Part shown: positions 8,366 through 15,091 of the stretch, one piece after another
Layout of the letters: each line of letters opens with the position of its first letter
How positions within the stretch are numbered: position 1 is the first letter of the stretch
NCBI GenBank assembly: GCA_001313365.1
Contig: BBFS01000112.1
Span: forward strand, 1 to 15,091
DNA: 15,091 nt
Source of the DNA: Paenarthrobacter nitroguajacolicus JCM 14115
Lineage (GTDB): Bacteria; Actinomycetota; Actinomycetes; Actinomycetales; Micrococcaceae
Direction of reading: 5' to 3'
Program-made: the position numbers and the translations under genes
Notes under the pieces: generated by a model
Databases searched by the model: none
What the model saw: only the letters and a program-made list of their open reading frames with translations
What the model was told of the DNA's origin: nothing

Positions 8366-9104
8366 TTAGCGGGCGTAGCGCTTCGTGAAGTTCCGGAGCA
8401 CCCGCATGGGTTCGGTCACGGATGACTGGCGGGCCGTCTCGATGAGTTCATCGGCTGTGTGGGGCGGGAAGTAACCGGCATTCTTGTAGATGTTAATGCG
8501 GGTGATCAGGCCGTCGGCGTCGAGTTCAGGGTGGAACTGCGTGGCGTAGAGGTTGTTCTTGATCCGGAACATGTGCACCGGGCACGCCTCTGAACTGGCC
8601 AACAGCACAGCGTGCTCGGGAAGTTGGCTGCACGCTTCCTTGTGCCCAACGAACGCCTCGAAGGTGTGGGGGACCCCCCCGCTAAGCATGGGATCCTGCT
8701 CCCCCCCCTCTGCAGTCAGCGTGATCTCCGTTGGCCCTACTGCTTCGCCGAATCGGCGATCTATCACGGCGCTTGGTGCACGCCCAGGGTGCCGACTCCG
8801 TAGCAAGCCCCCCCAGAAAAGGGAAGTCATCGGCCACGATTCGGTCCAGGAGTGAAGAGAGTTCCGTCTCAACCCGGATCTGGTCCGCGCTCTTTTCCTC
8901 CACAGGATCGCTGGACGTGTAAGGGCTGCCACCGACGATCACGCCGGAATAGTCGGACAGTTCAAGGGGAGGCAAAGGCCCGGATTCCAGCCGAATACGA
9001 ACCAACTCCTCCGGTTTCAGGCCGCAGTACCGGAGGTAGGCCTGGTATTCGTCATCGGCTGCGGCATCTTCGGCGCGGGTGGCCAGCAAGAGGAAGGGCT
9101 TCAC
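8366..9104 (-). CDS. Class I glutamine amidotransferase domain protein (frame broken twice)
   Basis: This stand-alone GATase1 domain of about 245 residues resembles GMP synthase-like amidotransferases. The oxyanion region SGVIVGGSPYTSSD (about 53-66) is followed by the nucleophile in FPFLGACYGVG (Cys about 100) and the FHPELD motif with the catalytic His and Glu. The triad is therefore complete. The acceptor is unknown; relatives are linked to glutamine or gamma-glutamyl compound hydrolysis. The start is GTG 9104 without a clear Shine-Dalgarno; CAGACT 6 nt upstream might be a leaderless -10. The frame is lost at the G7 run 8808-8814 (G5 expected) and recovered near 8772, where one G is missing. 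Two further runs (7 and 8 G, near 8674 and 8701) stay in frame. The gene diverges from the MFS exporter. Confidence 0.9.
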
Positions 9105-9206
9105 AGGCCCAGTCTGCGCGAGGAATGGCTGACGGACAAAGTGTGTTGCAAACCGGAGGGGGTTTCTGACAGAGACTCCCTCGCATCACCGTGGCTGCAT
9201 AACGTT

Positions 9207-9223
9207 GTAGGGACCCCCCCTAC
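9207..9223. promoter_or_regulatory. Possible operator or hairpin GTAGGG-N5-CCCTAC
   Basis: A 6-bp perfect inverted repeat lies in the divergent gap between the amidotransferase and MFS exporter genes, about 36 bp before TTG 9259. The spacer is a C run whose length may be over-called. It could bind a regulator of either gene; evidence is symmetry and position only. Confidence 0.25.
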
Positions 9224-9258
9224 GAAATCCCCCCAGACTCATTCCAGAGGAGCAATCT

Positions 9259-10508
9259 TTGAAGCAGCACCCCGTGGTCGTCGGAACGCCATCATCCAAG
9301 GCGTCGCGTGCTGAAACGCAGCAACCGAAGAAGATCCCGTGGGGCGGCCTCTTGGTACTGGCGGCTGCCGGTTTCACCGCAGTGACCACCGAACTCCTGC
9401 CCTCGGGTCTGCTCCCCCCCAGATCAGCCGTGATCTCGACGTGGACGAATCGGCCGTAGGTTATCTCACTGCGGTCTACGCTGCGATCATCGTCTTTACC
9501 GCCCTTCCGCTCTCCCGGTTCCTGGCTGGACGGGTTCCCCCGCAAGACCTTGTTGATCGCCACTGTTCTGGCGTTTGCCTCAGCAACGTACTCCTCGCAC
9601 TCAGCCCCCACGTTGGGTTGGGCGATCGGGGGGGCGCGGCTCCTTGGCGGCATCGCGCACGGAATGTTGTGGTCCAGCATGGCGCCGTATGTGGCGCGCA
9701 TCGTTCCAGCACATTCCGTGGGCAAGGCCATGGCCGTTGTGTTCAGCGGCAACAGCATCGCGCTGGCCGTCGGCGCTCCCATTGGGACGCTGATGGGTTC
9801 ACTCATGACGTGGCGGGCCTCGTTCTTGGTCCTTGCCGGAGTGGGCGCGCTCCTGGCAGTTCTGGCGTTCTGGCTTCTCCCGGGCGCGCATGACCAAGCC
9901 AGCCAGAAGACTCCGTCCCTCCGTGCGGCAATGAAACTGCCCGGCGTGATCGCTGTGGCCATCGCGTGGCCACTTTTGTTGCTTGCCCACTTCACGCTGT
10001 TCACCTACGTGGCTCCGTTCTTGCTCTCCTCGGGTCTGCCGGAATCTGCAACGAGCATCTCCCTGTCCGTGGTGGGAATCGCCAGCCTTGTAGGTATTTG
10101 GATTGCCGGCATGACGGCAGACTCCCGCCCACGCACCTCGGTGATTGCCGCCGTCGGACTTTTGACCCTTGCGTTCGCCCTGCTGCCTGCACTGGGCGGC
10201 ACTTGGGTGGGGGGCGTTCGGGCTGATGACGCTGTGGGGGCATCGCATTCGGTGCGGTGGGCATCTACAACCAGGCCGCGATTCTCCGTGCAGGTGGCGA
10301 GCACAAGGATGCTGCTAACGGGCTAACCGTGGTGACCATCCAGCTGGGTATCGCCGTCGGCGCCGTGTACGGAGCTTTCGCCCTCACCACAGTAGGTGCC
10401 CAACTTGTGCCTCTGGCCGCGGCCCTGCCCACAGCTATCGCCTTGGTGATCATCATCGCCAGCCGACGCGGAGGCTATCCCGCCGGGCCGCAAGAGAAGC
10501 GCCGTTAA
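9259..10508 (+). CDS. MFS exporter of the DHA1/AraJ type (frame broken four times)
   Basis: This is a 12-helix inner-membrane drug- or metabolite-proton antiporter of about 414 residues. The start is TTG 9259, supported by AGAGGAG at 9246-9252 and by the N-terminus leading straight into helix 1 (WGGLLVLAAAGFTAVTTELLPSGLLPQI). The loop 2-3 motif A is LSRFLAGRVPRKTLLI. The second half carries SLSVVGIASLVGIWIAGMTADSRPR, and the C-terminus is basic (GPQEKRR). Frame breaks are at C7 9414-9420, C5 9537-9541, G6 10209-10214 and G5 10236-10240, all over-long runs. It belongs to the branch used for sugar or small-molecule efflux; the substrate cannot be read from the sequence. It is transcribed divergently from the amidotransferase gene. 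Confidence 0.9.
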
Positions 10509-10515
10509 CATCCCC

Positions 10516-10595
10516 GAAACATGGCAGTGACGTGATCTTCACGAACGGAGGATTTCTGTAACTTACCTGCAACTTAGCTCTTCTGAGTCGGAAAC
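10516..10595 (+). promoter_or_regulatory. Candidate GlnR operator of the ammonium transporter
   Basis: Half-sites spaced exactly 11 nt apart match the actinobacterial GlnR pattern (gTnAC-N6-GaAAC repeated): GTAAC 10558, GCAAC 10569, a degenerate CTTCT 10580 and GAAAC 10591. A second pair, GAAAC 10516 and GTGAC 10527, has the same spacing. The cluster lies 90-170 bp before the amtB start, where nitrogen control would be expected. Degenerate half-sites make this a hypothesis rather than a firm call. Confidence 0.45.
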
Positions 10596-10682
10596 ATAGC
10601 TCACCGAATATTGATCGGGGGGTTGGCGTGGGCCGGAACAACGGCCCCCGTTTCGGACAGGCTCAATGAGAAGGGAACGCAG

Positions 10683-12016
10683 GTGGAGATCTCTGCGCAA
10701 CACGTCTGGATGATGTTGTCGGCGGCAATGGTGCTGTTCATGACCCCCCGGCCTCGGCCTTTTTTACGGTGGCATGACCCGAGCCAAGGCTGCGCTCAAC
10801 ATGATCATGATGAGCTTCATCTCGGCGGGCATCGTGGGCGTGGTGTGGGTCCTGTGGGGGCTACTCGATGACCACCGGCGACGGCTTCCTCGGCCTGTTC
10901 GGCAACCCCCCCTTCGCGCACTTCGGCCTCCAGGACCTGATCGGCTCGCCCGATCTCATCAAGGCCGGCTTCGCCGCGACTTTCGCCATCATCACCGTGG
11001 CCTCATCAGCGGTGCGATCGCCGACCGCGCCAAGTTCGGCGCTTGGCACTGTTCGTTCCAATCTGGATCACCGTGGTTTACTGCCCGCTGGCCTACATGA
11101 TCTGGGGGGGCGGTGGCTCATGAGCGCCGGGGGGGTGCCGTGACCCAAATCTTCGGCCAGGTCATCGACTTCGCCGGCGGAGCAGTGGTTGAGGTCAGTT
11201 CCGGGACCGCCGCTTTCGTCCTCGCATTGATCGTGGGAAAGCGTCACGGATTCGCCAAGGACCCCAACCACCGCCCGCACAACGTGCCGTTCATCATGAT
11301 TGGCGCGGCCATCCTCTGGTTCGGCTGGTTCGGCTTCAACGGCGGCGCAGCAACCACGGCCGAGCAGGCCGGCCTCATCTGGATCAATACCTTGGTCACA
11401 CCGGCAGCGGCAATGCTCAGCTGGCTCGTTGTCGAGAAGATCCGTCACGGACACCCGACGTCGCTGGGTGCGGCGTCCGGCGTCGTGGCTGGCTTGGTGG
11501 CCATCACGCTTCCTGCGCCAACATCAGCCCTCTTGCAGCCCTCGGGCTGGGCCTTGTTGCCGGCGCCGCCTGCGCATGGTTCGTGGACCTGAAGTACAGG
11601 TTCGGTTTCGACGACTCCCTGGACGTGGTGGGCGTGCACTTCGGCGCCGGCGTCATCGGCACACTGTCCTTGGGTTTCATCGCCTTCCCCCCCACCGAGG
11701 CTCGGCCGGCGGCCTCCTTTACGGTGGCGGCCCGCAGCAGCTTATTGCCCAGACAGTCGCCGTGCTGATCACCATCGCCCTGTCCGGTTTGGGCACCCTG
11801 GTGATCGGCCGGGCCATTAACAAGACCATCGGATTCCGGGTTCCCTTGGAGCACGAAGTCACCGGTGTCGACCTCACCCAGCACGCCGAGTCCGCCTACG
11901 AGTTCGGTCTCACCGCCCACGGCCACTTCCGCCAGCAGCAGGCGCACCTCTCGGCCCTGGTTGCGCGGAAGCCGGCTGCGGCCGTTCCGGAGGCCAAGGA
12001 GGACAGCTTCGCCTAA
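10683..12016 (+). CDS. amtB: Ammonium transporter, Amt/Mep family (frame broken eight times)
   Basis: This trimeric 11-helix channel conducts ammonium across the cytoplasmic membrane. GTG 10683 follows GAAGGGA with good spacing and gives MEISAQHVWMMLSAAMVLFMTPGLGLFYGG, the usual Amt start. Other hallmarks are ALISGAIADRAKFGAW, LWFGWFGFNGGAA and DVVGVHFGAGVIG, whose His is the second of the twin-His pair. The first twin-His position reads FAGGAVVEVSSG, so it is Glu (about residue 170). The joined length of about 444 residues is normal, with a hydrophilic cytoplasmic tail ending KEDSFA. Over-long runs at 10744-10749, 10856-10860 and 11129-11135, and lost bases near 11001, 11045, 11116, 11509 and 11700, break the frame. 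No glnK or glnD follows; a terminator closes the gene. Confidence 0.94.
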
Positions 12017-12031
12017 GGGACCCTTCGCAGT

Positions 12032-12075
12032 ACAGCAGCCGACGGCGGAAGTTCAGTCCCGCCGTCGGCTGCTGT
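12032..12075 (+). terminator. Rho-independent terminator after amtB
   Basis: Arms 12032-12048 and 12059-12075 pair perfectly over 17 bp around a 10-nt loop and are followed by TTGTG after a short T run. It starts 15 nt after the amtB stop and confirms that amtB is transcribed alone. Confidence 0.9.
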
Positions 12076-12091
12076 TTGTGCCGTCCCCCCC

Positions 12092-12159
12092 GCCCAAGTG
12101 AGTCGCATTTGTGCGCGTTTTGGGCGCTCAAAACGCGCTCTACTGCGACTCAGTTGGGC
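12092..12159. repeat. Palindromic intergenic repeat, copy 2
   Basis: Arms 12092-12121 and 12130-12159 pair at 26 of 30 positions around an 8-nt loop. The outer arms GAGTCGCATTT and CTGCGACTCAGTTGGG match copy 1 at 1407-1476, including the same unpaired position next to the GCGAC block, while the inner stem differs. The stop of the minus-strand DUF1992 gene (12159-12161) touches the right edge. It lies between convergent genes, directly after the amtB terminator. Confidence 0.85.
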
Positions 12160-12760
12160 TAGCCGGAGCCGTTCCACAGGCGCTGCCACCACGTCCGCTT
12201 GCCCGGCGGTTCGGTTTCCGGCTCGGGAGGTGCCGCGGCCGCCCTGCGCTGCCGCCACTTTTCCACCTCGGCCTCCACATCACGGAGCCTGGTGATCACG
12301 GGAGGCCCGCCTTGTAGCTGGCGACGCGCCTCGATCACGCGTTTGTTGAAGTCCTCGAGGATGTCCCGGACCTGCTTGTCCGTGTACTGCTTGTCCAGCT
12401 TGGCGTCGAGCTCCGAGTCCTCGATCCGCAGCAAAATGGCGGGCGGGCCGATCCCGCTCAGCCGTTCCCGCTGGATGAGCCCCTTGACCCACCAGTCGGG
12501 GTCGTAGTGCTCCCCCCCCAAGCCGGGAATTGGCTTGCCGGCATACTTCAGGTTGTCGAACTTGCCTTGGTTCATGGCGTCCCGGATGAGGTACTCAACC
12601 CGGGCAGCGTCGTCTACCTTGCGGCGCTTCTCGCGTTCTTCGGCATCCGCGGCCTCAAGCTCTGCATCTTCCTCGGCATTACCGCCCCCAGGAGCGCACC
12701 GCCCGCAGTTCCGCGCCCCCTCTCGAGCTTGCGCCTGAAGGCGTTGTTCTCGGCGTTCAC
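12159..12760 (-). CDS. DUF1992 / DnaJ-homologue C28-domain protein (frame broken twice)
   Basis: The product is about 199 residues. The conserved domain spans VEYLIRDAMNQGKFDNLKYAGKPIPGLG, HYDPDWWVKGLIQRERLSGIGPPAILLR and the charged helix that follows. A further predicted coiled helix and a basic Trp-rich tail (KRTWWQRLWNGSG) end the protein. The family is named after a human J-protein but has no J domain here, and its bacterial function is unknown. Start GTG 12760 is supported by GAGGAGGT 9 nt upstream and by MNAENNAFRRKLERGAELRAVRSWGG once two over-long G runs (12716-12720 and 12685-12689 on the plus strand) are reduced by one. The C8 run near 12512 is in frame. A large palindrome separates it from the SulP gene upstream. 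Confidence 0.88.
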
Positions 12761-12905
12761 GTTCCCGCCACCTCCTCACACGGCAGCCCTCGCCTGCCGG
12801 AAATCGTGGTTCTGAATCCAGTATTCCGCACGTTGCTGTGGTTAATTCCCGTACCCCGGGGGGGCTCGTTATTTGAAACCGGAGGGACCCTTGTGGAGTG
12901 GGTGC

Positions 12906-13014
12906 GGACCGCTGCCACCCACTTTGAAATTGCAGCAGCCCCGACACGCCGCCCTAAGGGGGGGCGTGTCGGGGGCCGAATGCAACTCAAAGTGGGTGGT
13001 GGCGGCCCGGGTCC
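12906..13014. repeat. Large imperfect palindrome, a second repeat type
   Basis: An inner perfect stem, CCCCGACACGCC against GGCGTGTCGGGG, surrounds a short centre at about 12955. Outer arms GCCACCCACTTTGAA (12914-12928) and CTCAAAGTGGGTGGTGGC (12986-13003) also pair, so the whole folds into a cruciform of about 110 bp. It begins 19 bp after the stop of the SulP-carbonic anhydrase gene (minus strand) and may terminate it. It shares no arm sequence with the repeats at 1407 and 12092. Confidence 0.75.
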
Positions 13015-13032
13015 GGCAGCCCGAATGAGGAG

Positions 13033-15091
13033 CTACGCGCGGACAGCCATGCTCGGATCCAGCTGCTCGATGCCCTCCGGCGTCACCAGGACAACCCGGG
13101 CCGTGCAGATGTCGTAGAACAATCCCGTGGCCTGCAGTTGACCGGATGCCAGGGCGGGGGGGCCTGTGACAGGGTGTTCTTCCAATTTCCGGAGTTGAAG
13201 GGCCACGTTCACCATGCTCAATTGGTCGAGTCGGCTATACCCCTCAGTCGAAGCGGCAACCGCTACAGGGTGCCCGGCAAGCAACGCGGAGTAGCTCGGC
13301 CGCGCATGCTCCAGCCACACGTCGAAGCCGTCGCCCATGTCAGGCGAAGCACCCTCAGCATCTGCAATGACAGCCTTCATGGCACCGCAATTGGAGTGGC
13401 CACAGACCACTATCGAGTCCACAGCCAAGCCCTTCACGGCGAAGGACAGTGCCGAGTCGATCGAAGCATCGCTGCCGTCGTTGCACACCACGTTGCCGAT
13501 GTTCCGCAGCGTGAGGAGGTCGCCCGGTCCACTACTGGTGATCAGGTTGGGGGGGTTCACCCGGGAGTCCACGCAGGCAACAAAGAGCGTGTCCGGATTC
13601 TGCCTTCCGTGAGGTCCTGCACCAGCGGGCGGACCTTGTCCGCGTGGCGCCGGTGATACTTGTCGATGCCTAGGAGGATTGAGCGCAACGGCTGCCGCCC
13701 GCCGTCGTCGTCTTCCGACGTTGAACCGTCACCAGAGGGCAACCATGACGTGCGGGGCGGCAGCGGGAATTCGCGCGGGTCCTGGCGCTGCGGAGTGTTG
13801 TCCTCGGCGTCGCTGAAAGCAGTGGTGCCGTGTTCTTCGAGGATCACCGACGCGCCGGTGTTGCGCTGCTGCTTTTGCCAGGCGACCAGGGCTTCGCGGA
13901 AGGCGTGGTCGAGGTAGTCGGCGTTGAGTTCCACCACCACGTCCTGGCCTTCGGGCACGGAATGGAGGACGCGGTTGAGCCGGGGCAGCGCAAAGAAGCT
14001 GCATGAGCCGGCGATGGTCACACGCCACGGCAGCGCCTCAGCTGAGGGAGCATGGGCCTGGATCTGCGCACGGAGAACACGCCAGAGCACGCACAGGGCA
14101 GCCAGCGCGAGGCCAATGATGACGCCTCGAGGAGGTTGAGGGCCACGACGCAGACCAAGGTGACGCTGTAGACGAGGAGGTCGCCGGTACGGAGGCTGGT
14201 GCGGATGTCGGCAACTTTGATGAGCTTTGCGCCGATCACCAGCAGCAGACCCGCGAGCACGGACAACGGAATCAATTGGATGAGGCCGGCGAAAAGCGCG
14301 GAAAACACCAGGACCCACACCCCGTGCAGGATGGCCGAGGTGCGGCTCTTGGCGCCCGCTTCAACGTTGGTTGCGCTGCGGACGATCACTCCGGTCACGG
14401 GGGGGAGTCCGCCGAGCATGCCGGAAACGACGTTCGCTGAGCCCTGACCAACGAGTTCGCGGTTCAGGTTGGTGCGCGAGCCGCCGTGCATCTTATCCAC
14501 GGCGACGGCTGACAAAAGCGACTCGATGCTCGCGATCAGCGCCACGGTGATGACGGCCATGGCCGCGGCGCGCCAGTTTCCGTCGGGCAGGCTGGGAAGT
14601 GCGATTGCGTCGAAGATGGACCCGCTGAAGGTGATGCGCTCGACGCTTGGTGCAACTGCAACGGAAACGGCTGTCACGGCGACGACGGCGGCAAGCGGTC
14701 CGGGGATTTTCCGCACCGCTGCGGGGGAGGAACTTCCACGTCAGCAGGATTGCGACGACGGCCAGACCCAGCAGCGCAGAGTGGAGCTCAACATTGGTGA
14801 TGGCCGCTGGAAGCCCGGTGAGGTTTTCGATAGCCGAGCCCGCGGCCTGACCGCCGAGAAGCACATGAAGTTGCTGGAGGATGATGGTAATCCCAATGCC
14901 TGCGAGCATCGCCTTGACCACCACCGGCGACACCGCCAGCGCCGCCCGGCCAATGCGGCTGACACCCATGAGCAGCTGCACGACGCCGGCAGCAGCGGTG
15001 ATTGCGCACGTCACCTGCCAGCCGAACTCATCAACCAGACCGGCAACGACGACGGTCAGGCCGGCGGCAGGGCCGCTCACCTGTAGTGGGG
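13033..15091 (-). CDS. SulP anion transporter-STAS-carbonic anhydrase fusion, 5' end outside window (frame broken three times)
   Basis: The visible part codes for nearly 690 residues; the first helices lie beyond 15091. The SulP membrane domain starts at LQVSGPAAGLTVVVAG and includes ALIASIESLLSAVAVDK and NRELVGQGSANVVSGMLGGLPPVTG. Next comes a STAS-like cytoplasmic segment (WRVTIAGSCSFFALPRLNRVL). It ends in a beta-carbonic anhydrase with zinc ligands in CVDSRVNP and HSNCGAM. Such fusions are proposed to import bicarbonate (or sulfate) while interconverting it with CO2 at the inner membrane face. Frame errors are at G5 14723-14727 (one extra), near 14125 (one lost) and near 13602 (one lost); the G7 run near 13550 adds one Pro in frame. 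Both domains look active. TAG 13033-13035 ends the gene. Confidence 0.92.

Noticed and set aside
10683..12016. amtB as a pseudogene or as a case of programmed frameshifting
   Set aside because: Eight breaks are spread along an otherwise perfectly conserved protein, with no slippery-site plus structure pattern. Every break is a one- or two-base change at a short or long single-base run.

Overview
The window looks like chromosome from a high-GC actinobacterium, most likely Micrococcales and close to Arthrobacter/Paenarthrobacter. This rests on base composition, GTG/TTG starts, leaderless promoters, the protein families and general familiarity with the group, not on a database search. I see a 3' gene fragment, twelve genes lying whole in the window and one gene cut by the right edge. 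No rRNA, tRNA, CRISPR, prophage or insertion sequence is visible.

One property colours every call. Nearly every gene is split into two or more frames, yet the pieces join into full-length, well-conserved proteins. About 36 frame breaks can be placed. About 24 sit in C or G runs of five or more and behave as 1-2 extra bases. About 12 look like one base lost from a run of two or three. This is the signature of homopolymer sequencing or assembly error, not gene decay, so I give gene spans as if the frame were repaired.

Layout. 1-949: a gene end, then allE (ureidoglycine aminohydrolase, purine/ureide nitrogen salvage), closed by a perfect UUCG hairpin. 1075-2652: a small membrane protein and a YjbR-like protein on the minus strand, and a DinB/DUF664 protein on the plus strand. 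The first and third have matching leaderless promoters. 2653-5164: a regulatory intergenic region with two inverted repeats, then an MFS transporter overlapping an Asp/Glu/hydantoin racemase-family gene that lacks both catalytic cysteines, then a strong terminator. 5397-5881: an orphan C-terminal half of a sensor kinase. 5992-8199: a bifunctional class A penicillin-binding protein. 8206-8354: a two-copy repeat between convergent genes. 8366-10508: a divergent pair, a glutamine amidotransferase and a drug-type MFS exporter. 10516-12016: a GlnR-like operator followed by an ammonium transporter with Glu at the first twin-His position and no glnK after it. 12159-15091: a DUF1992 protein, a large palindrome, and a SulP-STAS-carbonic anhydrase fusion whose 5' end is outside the window.

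Several genes touch nitrogen supply: allE, the hydantoin/allantoin racemase-like gene with its transporter, the glutamine amidotransferase and amtB. The link is suggestive only; the rest of the region is ordinary housekeeping and transport. The most interesting points are the paired palindromic intergenic repeats, the cysteine-free racemase homologue, the Glu-type ammonium transporter with its candidate operator, and the transporter-carbonic anhydrase fusion. I did not find a convincing new multi-gene system.
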